From the NCBI RefSeq assembly GCF_024281035.1, contig NZ_JAMXLH010000065.1, forward strand, positions 1 through 33,880: 33,880 nt of DNA. The letters are read 5' to 3'. The notes beneath the pieces were generated by a model, which was not told where the DNA came from, searched no databases, and saw nothing but the letters and a program-made list of their open reading frames with translations. How positions within the stretch are numbered: the first letter of the stretch is position 1; each line of letters opens with the position of its first letter. Positions 1 to 7,471 of this stretch are shown piece by piece. Source of the stretch: Paraburkholderia sp. GTDB taxonomy: Bacteria; Pseudomonadota; Gammaproteobacteria; Burkholderiales; Burkholderiaceae. The translations under genes were made by a program, and so were the position numbers.

Positions 1-272
1 TTCAAACCTGTTACTGTGTTCGGTTTCTCTCGAAACCGGTCGCTCACTCAAAGCTGACAGGTTCTGAATAAATTCAAAAACCTGACTTACTTTAGTGTGA
101 GACTCTTGATACTTTTGCTTTTCCCGGTTCATCCCGAAGGACACACCGGGGTCGCTTACCGCATCAAGCGCCCACACTTATCGGCTGTAAATTTTTAAAG
201 ATCGTTCGCTGAAACCGCCGTAAAACCTTTAACTACCCGGCGCTTTCTGCGTCGCTGCGTCAGCAGCAGAGA
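1..272 (-). other. 16S rRNA operon leader (transcribed spacer); 16S gene begins just outside the window
   Basis: Read on the minus strand this is the conserved Burkholderia leader that ends in GGTTTGAA, immediately before the mature 16S 5' end; no 16S sequence is inside the window. Visible elements: a boxA-like antitermination tract (GATCTTTAAAAATT on the minus strand, about 186-203); a 5-bp hairpin at 153-170; a stem CCGGGG-region hairpin at about 123-150 capped by a cUUCGg tetraloop (132-141); and a 7-bp hairpin with a GAGA (GNRA) loop at 21-38. Recognition is from memory of Burkholderiales rRNA leaders. Confidence 0.9.
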
Positions 273-278
273 AACGAG

Positions 279-307
279 ATTATGAAGATCATCAGGTTTT
301 TTGTCAA
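279..307 (-). promoter_or_regulatory. rRNA operon promoter
   Basis: On the minus strand: -35 TTGACA (302-307), a 17-base spacer, and -10 CATAAT (279-284). The bases upstream of the -35 (308-335) are A/T-rich runs, as in a rRNA UP element. Transcription would start near 271-273 and run leftward into the 16S leader. The near-consensus hexamers and ideal spacing make this the strongest promoter in the window. Confidence 0.88.
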
Positions 308-489
308 CAGGTTTTTTACTTCGTTTAAACTGTCCGGCACAACCGCTGCCACCCGCAAATCCCCGCCCATTCGGGCCTTCCGCTTCCCCCGCGCCTTACT
401 CGAAAGCGCGAAAGACCGGAATTCTAGTGATCCCGGTCCGTTATTGCAAGCGGTTTTTGAAAAGGCCCCAAACGAAGCCGCTATGCGCT

Positions 490-508
490 GATCCGGCAGC
501 GCCGGATC
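490..508 (-). terminator. Hairpin at the end of the phosphonate operon
   Basis: Perfect 8-bp inverted repeat GATCCGGC/GCCGGATC with a 3-base loop. It overlaps the stop codon of the HD oxygenase gene (507-509). On the minus strand no T-run follows directly; a short one comes about 40 bases later. It is probably a weak terminator or mRNA 3' end, placed about 180 bases before the rRNA promoter in the same direction. Confidence 0.45.
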
Positions 509-1061
509 ATGAGTGACGCTGCATCACGCGTTCGATAATCCGCAGAAAGTGACTGAGGCCCGGCGTCGGTTTGCCCGCCACCTTGGCAAGATCGTCCCAA
601 CGTCGCAGGCATATTGCATCGTCTGCGTATGGGCGTTGCGCGAACTCACTCGACTGCTCCGCGTTAAAGATGCCGCCCTGCAATTCAAGGCTGCGCACTG
701 AGTCGGCCGACAGGAGACGGAAATACGCGTCGTCGGTGGCGCACAGGTAGCGCTTGGCGTCGACGTGCAGCTTGATCGGCTCCAGCACGGCGTCCGGTAA
801 AACGGGGCGCAGGAACGAGAGCACGTAATACTGATGGAGATCGTCGATACCGCGTTTCGTCGGCGTCTCGCCCTGGCGGCTCAGTAAATGGCCCAAATCA
901 TGCAGGAACGCAGCCGCCACCAGTTCCTCGCTCGCTCCGGCCTCCTCGGCCAATGCGCCGCTTTGCAGCGCGTGCTCCAGTTGCGTGACCGGCTCGCCGC
1001 TGTAGGCGAGCGCACCGTAGCCGTCAAACAGCCCCTTGATATCCGCCAGACTCAACGCCAT
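507..1061 (-). CDS. phnZ: PhnZ-like HD-domain phosphonate oxygenase
   Basis: 184 aa. Known family: mixed-valent di-iron HD oxygenases; PhnZ cleaves the C-P bond of 2-amino-1-hydroxyethylphosphonate to glycine and phosphate. From memory of PhnZ, all its key positions can be matched here: Y20 and E23 (substrate gate), H30, H54-D55, H76, H99 and D156 (iron ligands), H58 and K103 (phosphonate binding). It is the last gene of the phnSTUV-regulator operon, and a G-rich SD (AGGGGG) lies upstream of the ATG. The usual partner PhnY, which hydroxylates AEP, is not in the window. It could instead be the Burkholderia 'phosphonate degradation HD-domain' subgroup with a slightly different substrate. The fold and chemistry are fairly sure; the exact substrate is inferred. 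Confidence 0.82.
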   Translation of the reverse strand: MALSLADIKGLFDGYGALAYSGEPVTQLEHALQSGALAEEAGASEELVAAAFLHDLGHLLSRQGETPTKRGIDDLHQYYVLSFLRPVLPDAVLEPIKLHVDAKRYLCATDDAYFRLLSADSVRSLELQGGIFNAEQSSEFAQRPYADDAICLRRWDDLAKVAGKPTPGLSHFLRIIERVMQRHS

Positions 1062-1134
1062 CCTTCACTGCCCCCTATTCCTATAGCGACGGCACACGCC
1101 ACCGCCTTCCATATTCGTCGCCGCTCGGCCCGCT

Positions 1135-1836
1135 TCACCACGCGTATGCGCCGCCCCGCGTGCGCATCAGCGCGGCGGCATCGTCGGCGTTGCGCGACGC
1201 CAGCGCATTCAGAATCGCACGGTACGCCGCATACGATGCCTCCATCGTGTCGGCCTCCGGCGGCATGGCCCGCGACAGGCATAGTTCGCCCACGCACCGT
1301 CGATAGGTTTCATGCAGCTTCTGATTGCCCGCAGCGCCAACGAGTGCATCACGAAATGCATCGCGCGCGCGGCCATACGCTGCGCAATCCTCGCGCACGA
1401 GCGCGTCGCGCATCGCACCCAGCCACTCGCGCAGCACCGCGACCTGAGCCGCGTCGATCCGCACGGCCAGCATTCTGCACGCCGCCTCTTCGAGAATCGT
1501 ACGCACCACGCCCAGTTCTGCGGCCTCGGCGACTGAAACGCTGCGCACGAACACGCCGCGATGTTTTTCGTTACGCACGAGCCCCGCCTGCTCCAGCGCG
1601 CGGAATGCTTCGCGCACCGGTCCGCGCGAAACCCGCAAGAGCGCCGCCCAGGCCGCCTCGTTGAGCTTGTCGCCCGGCGTAAGCAGGCCTGCCGCGATGC
1701 GTCGCTCAATCTCGCCGCGCACGAATTCGCTCAGCGAGTGCTGGTGCGACATCTCAATCGGCGCGACCGCGTCTCGATCAAGCATCGTGCCGTTCGTCCA
1801 CGGAGCACTGGCGAAACCCTGCGTGCGATGCGTCAT
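1135..1836 (-). CDS. phnR: GntR-family (FCD) regulator of phosphonate genes
   Basis: 233 aa as called. The N-terminal winged helix is at about 34-98 (LNEAAWAALLRVSRGPVREA region), followed by an all-helical FCD effector domain. It lies 8 bases after phnV in the same operon, so it probably senses AEP or a breakdown product and controls the operon; a matching operator palindrome lies upstream of phnS (6080-6091). The histidines that bind metal in most FCD domains are replaced (R162, Y205 and R226 at the expected sites), so the effector site is probably not metal-dependent. The start is uncertain: no clear SD precedes the ATG, and M18 or M29 are alternatives. The name follows the Burkholderia phosphonate-associated GntR family. 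Confidence 0.8.
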   Translation of the reverse strand: MTHRTQGFASAPWTNGTMLDRDAVAPIEMSHQHSLSEFVRGEIERRIAAGLLTPGDKLNEAAWAALLRVSRGPVREAFRALEQAGLVRNEKHRGVFVRSVSVAEAAELGVVRTILEEAACRMLAVRIDAAQVAVLREWLGAMRDALVREDCAAYGRARDAFRDALVGAAGNQKLHETYRRCVGELCLSRAMPPEADTMEASYAAYRAILNALASRNADDAAALMRTRGGAYAW

Positions 1837-1844
1837 TCATTCGT

Positions 1845-2708
1845 TTAGTCCGCACGGCGGCGCGGCACCCTTGCCGCGATCAGCAGCAGCGCCGCCAGCG
1901 ACACGATCAGCAAAATCAGCGACAGCGCCGACGCCGGCAGGTAATAGCCGCGCTCGACCGCGCCCACCACGACGATCGGCACCGTCGCGAATCCCGGCGG
2001 ATACACCGTGAGCGTCGCGCCAAGCTCGCCGAGCGACAGCGCAAAACCGAGCGCAAGACTCGCGCGGATCGCCGGCACGAGTTGCGGCAGCACGACCCGG
2101 CGCAGCACCATCGACGGCGGCGCACCGAGGCTCGCCGCAGCTTCGCGAAGGACCGTCAATTCAGGGCGCAACGCAGCCGCCGCGCAGCGATAGCAAAACG
2201 GCAGCACCAGCGCGAGCTGCACGAGCACGACAATCGCGGCGGAACCGGACAGATCCAGCGGCGCCTTGTGATAGGCGATTAGCACAGCGAGGCCGAGCAC
2301 GACGCTCGGCACGCCGTTGGGCACCATTGCAAGCGTGTCGACGACCGCACCCAGGCCGCGCCGGTCGCGCCCTTCCAGCGCCAGCGCGAGCCAGAGTCCC
2401 AGCGCTGTGCCGAGCACCGCCACGCCGAAGCCGACTTCGAGACTCGTTGCGAGTGCATCGAAGTCGCTCGAACCGAGGCGCTCGAACCAGCGCATGCTGA
2501 AGCCATCCGGGAAGATCGTGCCGGACCAGTGCGACGCGACGCTCGACAGCGCCACGACGATCACCGGCAGCACGAAGAGCCAGAAACACAGCAGCGCAGC
2601 GAAACCGAGCAGCACGCCGCCCGCGATCCGCGCGGCGAGGCTGCGCTCGACGGGTCTTGCGCGGCGATGCGGCGGCGGCAGTGCGATTCGATCGGGATTA
2701 GCGGCCAT
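1845..2708 (-). CDS. phnV: 2-aminoethylphosphonate ABC transporter permease PhnV
   Basis: 287 aa inner-membrane permease with about six hydrophobic helices. The MetI-type cytoplasmic loop (EAAASLGAPPSMVLRRVVLP) lies in the C-terminal half and contacts the ATPase. With PhnU it forms the channel of a heterodimeric spermidine/Fe3+-type importer. I chose the ATG at 2708 because a strong SD (GGGAGGTG) lies 7 bases upstream; the reading frame also offers a GTG at 2717. The gene overlaps the end of phnU by 11 bases, implying translational coupling. The AEP assignment comes from the operon (binding protein, ATPase, HD oxygenase) and known Burkholderia phnSTUV clusters. Confidence 0.85.
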   Translation of the reverse strand: MAANPDRIALPPPHRRARPVERSLAARIAGGVLLGFAALLCFWLFVLPVIVVALSSVASHWSGTIFPDGFSMRWFERLGSSDFDALATSLEVGFGVAVLGTALGLWLALALEGRDRRGLGAVVDTLAMVPNGVPSVVLGLAVLIAYHKAPLDLSGSAAIVVLVQLALVLPFCYRCAAAALRPELTVLREAAASLGAPPSMVLRRVVLPQLVPAIRASLALGFALSLGELGATLTVYPPGFATVPIVVVGAVERGYYLPASALSLILLIVSLAALLLIAARVPRRRAD

Positions 2709-3615
2709 GGCGAGCACCTCCCTGACTGCGGCGGTTCACGCACCGGTAGAACGCATAGAGAGAGAGCGACATCGCGAGCATGACGACCGCACCCGCTGCG
2801 GCGGTCGGCAGATCGAGATCGACGGTGGCCGCACTGTAGATCGCAACCGGCAGCGTGACGAGATGCGCGCTGCCGAGCACGAGCAGAATGCCGAACTCGT
2901 TGAACGTCAGCAGGAAACACAGAATCGTGCCCGCCGCGATACCCGGCCACGCGAGCGGCAGAATCACGCGTACAGCAACCATCCGCGTATTCGCGCCGAG
3001 ACTGCGCGCAGCTTCGATCAGGCGCATGTCGAGCAGCGCAAATGCGGCGAGCGTCGGACGCACGACGAATGGCGCGTAAAACACGACTTCCGCGAGAATC
3101 ACGCCGCCCATGCCGAACAGGAAATCGAGCGGCGGCGCTTGCAGATGAAAGAGACGCTGCAAGCCGATGCTCACCGAGCCCTGCGAGCCGTACAGGAAGA
3201 TCAGCGTAAAGGCGACGAGAAACGACGGGAACGCCACAAACAGTTCGAGAAAGCGCGTGACGAGGCGTGCGCCGGGAAACGGCTTGAAGAACAGGATCGC
3301 GGCCAGCGCGACGCCGAGCACCGAAGCCAGGCCCGCGCTCACACACAGGATCCAGAGCGTCGTGGCGATGACGCCGCGCGTATCGGGGTTGCCGAAGAAC
3401 GATGCGTACGCACCGAAGCTCAGCCCGTGCGCGCCAGTCAGGCTCAACAGCACGAGACGCACGAGCGGATACACGACAATCGGCCCGAGCACGAACACCA
3501 GCAGGAATGCGATGTGCCACTGCGCGCGCCGCTCGCGGCGGCGCGCAGCGACCGCGTGCGCATCGGCGGCGTGCGGCTTCAGGCTCGCCGCTTCAGGGGT
3601 TAACAAGGACGACAT
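2698..3615 (-). CDS. phnU: 2-aminoethylphosphonate ABC transporter permease PhnU
   Basis: 305 aa inner-membrane permease. A basic N-terminal tail (AARRRERRAQW) precedes the first helix (IAFLLVFVLGPIVVYPLV, about 35-52). The EAA loop (EAARSLGANTRMVAVRVILP) is in the second half. It pairs with PhnV as the two membrane subunits. The ATG overlaps the last 23 bases of phnT and has a GAGG SD about 8 bases upstream. Length and layout fit the permeases of the spermidine/putrescine-like class. The substrate is inferred from context. Confidence 0.85.
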   Translation of the reverse strand: MSSLLTPEAASLKPHAADAHAVAARRRERRAQWHIAFLLVFVLGPIVVYPLVRLVLLSLTGAHGLSFGAYASFFGNPDTRGVIATTLWILCVSAGLASVLGVALAAILFFKPFPGARLVTRFLELFVAFPSFLVAFTLIFLYGSQGSVSIGLQRLFHLQAPPLDFLFGMGGVILAEVVFYAPFVVRPTLAAFALLDMRLIEAARSLGANTRMVAVRVILPLAWPGIAAGTILCFLLTFNEFGILLVLGSAHLVTLPVAIYSAATVDLDLPTAAAGAVVMLAMSLSLYAFYRCVNRRSQGGARHGR

Positions 3616-4699
3616 CGTCTGCCTCGTAACGCAGGGATACGCGCCTGCCTTTTTCCGGCATCACGCCGTGGCCGCGCTGCATCGTGACAAGAACCGGCTC
3701 GTTCGGCATCGCGTCGAGCAGCACCGGCACCGACAGCACCGCGCCATACCACTCGACCGATTCGATCGTGCCGTGCAGCGCGCCTTCGCCGAGCTTCACG
3801 ATGCGCAGGCTTTCCGGGCGCAGGCAGGCGAGCTTGTCGCGCACGTCGTGGCGCGGATCGCCGACCGGAAACACGATATTGGGCGGCAGCAGGTTCGCCG
3901 CGCCGAGATAGCGCGCGCCGTACGCGTCAGTCGGCGTGTCGTAGAGTTCCTGCGGCGTGCCGAGTTGCGCGATGCGGCCGTCGCGCATCAGCAGCGTGCG
4001 GTCGGAGAGCACCAGCGCATCGTCCTGGTCGTGTGTGACGCACACGATGGTCAGGTCGGGCAGACGCTCGTGGAGCGCCTTGAGTTCGGAGCGCACCGAA
4101 GCGCGCAGATTGGCGTCGAGCGCGGAAAGCGGCTCGTCGAGCAGCAGCACATCCGGCTCGATCACGAGCGCGCGCGCGAGCGCCACGCGCTGCTGCATGC
4201 CGCCCGAGAGCTGCGCGGGCATGACGTGGCCCGCGTCGCCGAGCTGCACGAGCTTGAGCGCGTCGGCTACGCGGCGGGCGATGTCGCGCGCCGGCACCTT
4301 GCGCGCCTTGAGTCCGAATGCGACGTTCTCGAACACCGACAAGTGCGGGAAGAGCGCATAGCTCTGAAACAGCAGGCCGAGGTTGCGCCGGTGCGGCGGC
4401 ACATGGGTCAGATCGCGGCCTGCGACGGTGAGCGAGCCGGAGAGTCCATCGGCTTCGATGAATCCGGCGATAAAGCGCAGCAGTGTGGTCTTGCCACAGC
4501 CGCTGCGGCCGAGTACGGTCAGCAGTTCGCCGCGGCGGATGGTGAGCGACAGATCGTCGAGGACAGTGCGGGTGCCGAAGCGCACGCTCAGGTGGTCGAT
4601 CTGCACGCCTGCGGCACCTGTGGCCTGCAGTGCGCCCGTCGCGCCAATCGCACTTGTTTCGCCCGTCATGCCGGACGGCGCAAGGCTTGCGGTATTCAC
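3593..4699 (-). CDS. phnT: 2-aminoethylphosphonate ABC transporter ATPase PhnT
   Basis: 368 aa. It has a complete ABC cassette: Walker A GRSGCGKT (64-71), Q-loop Q112, signature LSGGMQQ (164-170), Walker B VLLLDEP (184-190), D-loop SALD (192-195) and switch H223. A C-terminal TOBE-like region (about 270-368) follows. It powers import through PhnU/PhnV. About 30 residues precede the first strand of the cassette; M11 is an alternative start. Between this gene and phnS lie 181 bases with REP-like hairpins, so phnS and phnTUV mRNA levels may differ although they share a promoter. Confidence 0.87.
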   Translation of the reverse strand: MNTASLAPSGMTGETSAIGATGALQATGAAGVQIDHLSVRFGTRTVLDDLSLTIRRGELLTVLGRSGCGKTTLLRFIAGFIEADGLSGSLTVAGRDLTHVPPHRRNLGLLFQSYALFPHLSVFENVAFGLKARKVPARDIARRVADALKLVQLGDAGHVMPAQLSGGMQQRVALARALVIEPDVLLLDEPLSALDANLRASVRSELKALHERLPDLTIVCVTHDQDDALVLSDRTLLMRDGRIAQLGTPQELYDTPTDAYGARYLGAANLLPPNIVFPVGDPRHDVRDKLACLRPESLRIVKLGEGALHGTIESVEWYGAVLSVPVLLDAMPNEPVLVTMQRGHGVMPEKGRRVSLRYEADDVVLVNP

Positions 4700-4712
4700 C
4701 GGGTTCGTCTCC

Positions 4713-4845
4713 TGTCGATGCGACCTGGCGCTTCAGCGCCTGGTCGCATCCCATGCAAAGCTGTCGATGCGACCTGGCGCTTCAGCGCTTAGTCCCACCC
4801 CATCCAAAACTATCGACCGGAGCCGGCGCTACGCCCCGACTCCGG
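4713..4845. repeat. REP-like palindromic repeats between phnS and phnT
   Basis: Two copies of a 49-base unit are in tandem: 28 bases at 4712-4739 recur identically at 4761-4788, after which the copies diverge. The first copy forms a near-perfect hairpin at 4719-4748 (7-bp arm TGCGACC/GGTCGCA, one T-T mismatch, 5-bp arm GGCGC/GCGCC, TTCA loop). The second copy is a decayed version. A third hairpin follows at 4817-4845 (CCGGAG/CTCCGG outside, GGCG/CGCC inside). Hairpins between a binding-protein gene and its permease genes are known from malE-malF, where they stabilise the upstream mRNA; the same role is inferred here. Confidence 0.75.
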
Positions 4846-4880
4846 TCCCGTACAACGTGACCGACGCTCAGCCCGAAGGC

Positions 4881-5966
4881 TTACTTCGGCTTCACGACCT
4901 CGGTCTGCTTGCCCGACGAGCCGATCACTTCGTTCTTCCAGCGCGTCGTCCAGTCAGCCTTTTTCGCCATCACGTGGTTCCAGTCCACCGGCACCAGCTT
5001 CACGCCCGCGATCGCCTGCTTGACCGCTTCGCCGTTCTTGCCCGCGAGCGCCACGTCCGTGCGGCCCGGGATGCCGAAAATATCCGGCACCTTCGACTGC
5101 ACTTCGGTCGACATCAGATAGTCGATCAGCTTCTTGCCCTCGGCCTGGTTCGGGCCGCTCTTTATCAGCCCGATCGCGTACGGCAGCTGGAACGTGGTCG
5201 GATGGCCGTTGGCATCGGCGGCGAGAAAGATCGGCTTGAGCGAGAGGCCGCCGTTCGCTGCGTCGTCGAGGTCCATCTGCAGGTCGCCGTTGGCCACCGC
5301 GATTTCGTTACGCGAGAGCAGCACGTCGAGATAACCCGTGCCCTTCGTGTGGAATTTGGCGCTCTGTTCGAGCTTCTTCAGATAGTCGAATGCCTTGTCT
5401 TCGCCCATCAGCGAAGTCGTCAGGATGATGACGGCCATGCCGTCGCCTGCCGTTGCCGGGTTCGAATACGCGACCTTGCCCGAGTAGTCGGGATGCAGCA
5501 GGTCGGCGAACGTCTTCGGCTGGTTCTTCACGACTTCCGGGTTGATCGCGAACGAGAAGTAGTTGTTCACGAACGTCGCCCACGCGCCGTCCGAAGCCTT
5601 CGCGATCGCGGGCACATTCGTGTAGTTCACGCTCTGGTACGACTGCAGCAGGCCGCTCTGCGCCGCCTGCTGGATGAACGGCGGCAGCGTCACGATGACG
5701 TCGGCTTTCGGCGAATCCTTTTCGACGTTTGCGCGGTTCACCACTTCGCCGCTACCGGCCGTCACGATGTTGACCTTGACGCCTTCCTTCTTCTCGAAGG
5801 CAGGCAGCACGTCGCGGTAGAGATTTTCGAGGCCGTCGGCCGTGTAGAGCACCACTGCGTCGGCAGCGTGCGCGCTCAAGGCAAAGCCGTCGAGCATCAT
5901 TGCGGCCGCAAGCATCGGCAGAAGCTTGCGTGCGAAACCCGCGCGAAGGGGATTCTGGTGGTTCAT
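4881..5966 (-). CDS. phnS: 2-aminoethylphosphonate-binding periplasmic protein PhnS
   Basis: 361 aa. A signal peptide ends in ALSAHA (cleavage after about residue 34), and the mature protein begins ADAVVLYTADGLE, typical of type-2 (Fe3+/spermidine/phosphonate) binding proteins of the extracellular solute-binding family 1. It would capture AEP in the periplasm and deliver it to PhnU/PhnV. The ATG at 5966 is preceded by GGAGAG at 6 bases and starts directly at the signal peptide; the reading frame extends further upstream but is not plausible there. It is the first gene of the operon. The ligand is inferred from the operon. Confidence 0.87.
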   Translation of the reverse strand: MNHQNPLRAGFARKLLPMLAAAMMLDGFALSAHAADAVVLYTADGLENLYRDVLPAFEKKEGVKVNIVTAGSGEVVNRANVEKDSPKADVIVTLPPFIQQAAQSGLLQSYQSVNYTNVPAIAKASDGAWATFVNNYFSFAINPEVVKNQPKTFADLLHPDYSGKVAYSNPATAGDGMAVIILTTSLMGEDKAFDYLKKLEQSAKFHTKGTGYLDVLLSRNEIAVANGDLQMDLDDAANGGLSLKPIFLAADANGHPTTFQLPYAIGLIKSGPNQAEGKKLIDYLMSTEVQSKVPDIFGIPGRTDVALAGKNGEAVKQAIAGVKLVPVDWNHVMAKKADWTTRWKNEVIGSSGKQTEVVKPK

Positions 5967-6079
5967 GTCACTCTCCGAAGGCAAAAACCAGGTTGCTCGG
6001 GGATACCCGATGCTTGTGTAGTCGAACGTCGGCGGATCGTGCCGCCTGCTTTTCCCGTGTGCTGCCGCGCGGATTACCG

Positions 6080-6091
6080 ATTGTCTACAAT
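6080..6091. promoter_or_regulatory. Candidate GntR/FCD operator upstream of phnS
   Basis: ATTGTCTACAAT is a palindrome with arms ATTGT/ACAAT around a 2-base centre. It fits the TTGT-N2-ACAA pattern bound by FadR-subfamily GntR proteins. It lies about 115 bases upstream of the phnS start, downstream of the Pho box. The operon's own GntR regulator is the natural candidate. No binding data; the match is by eye. Confidence 0.5.
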
Positions 6092-6438
6092 CCGCCCGGC
6101 TCGCCTGACAACGATCGCCGGCCTGACACGCTGGAAAGCCATCCACGCGGCGCGCAAGCCCCTGTCAGAACGGGCCCCGCAAGAATCACAGACTTCTATG
6201 ACAGCGACATGACTTTTGCGGTGTTTTGCAAAAAAATCCACAAATTGCCAATTAACGACATATCGGACGGCGCAATGTACCGCCGCGCAGGCACGCTTTT
6301 GTCTACGGAAAAGGGCTAACGAAAGGGCGCGGGTGCGCCGGAACACGGGCTAACGCAAGTGCCGGTGCCAGTGCATGTCCGGAAGGGATGAATGTGCCGG
6401 GTCGAGATGACCGGCGAATGGAAAGCGCCGCGCGCGCC
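6092..6438. other. Intergenic region between the DeoR regulator gene and phnS
   Basis: No convincing gene. Besides the Pho box candidate, it holds two direct copies of GCCTGACA (6103-6110, 6121-6128) 18 bases apart and an 11-base AT-rich palindrome AATTG-C-CAATT at 6243-6253. I see no clear terminator for the DeoR gene. Confidence 0.6.
6182..6215 (-). promoter_or_regulatory. Candidate Pho box and extended -10 of the phn operon
   Basis: On the minus strand two 7-base half-sites 11 bases apart: AAGTCAT (6209-6215, 5/7 to CTGTCAT) and CTGTCAT (6198-6204, 7/7), the layout of a PhoB box. Exactly 10 bases later comes GATTCT (6182-6187), preceded by TGT as in an extended -10; there is no good -35, as expected for a PhoB-activated promoter. 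The leader would be about 210 bases. Confidence 0.5.
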
Positions 6439-7194
6439 TCAGGCGACCAGCAGTTCCGGCCCGCGCGCGGCGATTGCGCGCGCAAGCGATTTCTCCGGCG
6501 CCAGTTCGGTGACGACATACCGGGCGCGCTCGAATCCGTTGATCCGCACGGGCGTGACGCGACCGAACTTCGAATGATCGGCGACGATGATCGCGCAGCT
6601 CGTCGCGAGCAGCATGCGGCTGCGCACTTCCGCGACCATGCGCGAGTAGTCGGTCAGCCAGCCGTCGGCGGTAATGCCGCCCGCGCCGACGAATGCGAAA
6701 TCGGCGTGATACTGATCGAGCTGCCGCACGGTGTCGAGGCCGAACGTCGCGTCCTCGTGATCGGAAAGCTCGCCGCCCAGCATCGTCACACGGTTCTCGT
6801 TGCGGCGGCCGAGCAACATGGCGATGCGCCAGTCGTTCGTGTAGACGGTCAGCCGATGGCGGTCGGTGAGCGCGCGCGCCACGGCATGCGGCGTGCTGCC
6901 CGAGTCGATGATGACCGATGCGCCGTCCTGCACGAACTCGGCGGCGCGTTCGCCGATGGCGCGCTTCGCGCTCGCGTTCGAGGCTTCGCGCACGTCGAGG
7001 TCGGGTTCGCGCCGGTCGCTGGAGAGCGCGCCGCCATGTGTGGTGACGAGCAACCCGCGCGCGGCGAGCGTGTTCAGATCGCGCCGGATCGTTTCGCGCG
7101 ACACGCTCAGTTCGCGCACAAGGTCCGCTACGGAAAGCGCGCCCGTTTTGTTTACCTGCGACAGGATGTATTGGTGACGTTGTTCTGCGAGCAT
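6439..7194 (-). CDS. DeoR-family transcriptional regulator
   Basis: 251 aa from the second plausible ATG. The N-terminal helix-turn-helix (LSVADLVRELSVSRETIRRDL) carries the RRDL signature of the DeoR family, followed by a DeoRC sugar-phosphate-isomerase-like sensor domain with SGSTPHAVARAL, MLGGELSDHEDATFG and VADHSKFGR. Such proteins usually repress sugar or glycerol catabolic genes and respond to phosphorylated intermediates. It sits alone upstream of the phn operon on the same strand, so a role in phosphonate metabolism is possible but not shown. MLAEQRHQYIL is the usual family start; an ATG 5 codons upstream (7209) is an alternative, and neither has a good SD. Confidence 0.85.
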   Translation of the reverse strand: MLAEQRHQYILSQVNKTGALSVADLVRELSVSRETIRRDLNTLAARGLLVTTHGGALSSDRREPDLDVREASNASAKRAIGERAAEFVQDGASVIIDSGSTPHAVARALTDRHRLTVYTNDWRIAMLLGRRNENRVTMLGGELSDHEDATFGLDTVRQLDQYHADFAFVGAGGITADGWLTDYSRMVAEVRSRMLLATSCAIIVADHSKFGRVTPVRINGFERARYVVTELAPEKSLARAIAARGPELLVA

Positions 7195-7471
7195 CTTCTC
7201 GGTAAGCATCTGGAGCGCGTGGATCCGGAACGGCCGCCGAATGTGGTCGCGTGGTCGCCCCGAATGGTCGCCGTATTGTATTACGCAGGCGCACCCATCA
7301 TGCTGCACACGATGCAGCCCCTGCCGCACGCCCTTGTTGCGCCAGCCCTTCGTGCACATCGGGCAAGGTTTTCCAGCGCGGCGGCACTGCCATCGCGGGT
7401 CTATCCCTGCTACTCTCGCCCTTTGCCGTGCGCGCTCGCGAACGGCACGCGCCCCATCGACTGCTGTGCCA

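Noticed and set aside
3167..6212. Long plus-strand open frames of 541 and 609 codons opposite the phn operon
   Set aside because: They are GC-rich shadows of phnU, phnT and phnS, with Arg/His-rich low-complexity translations and no domain.
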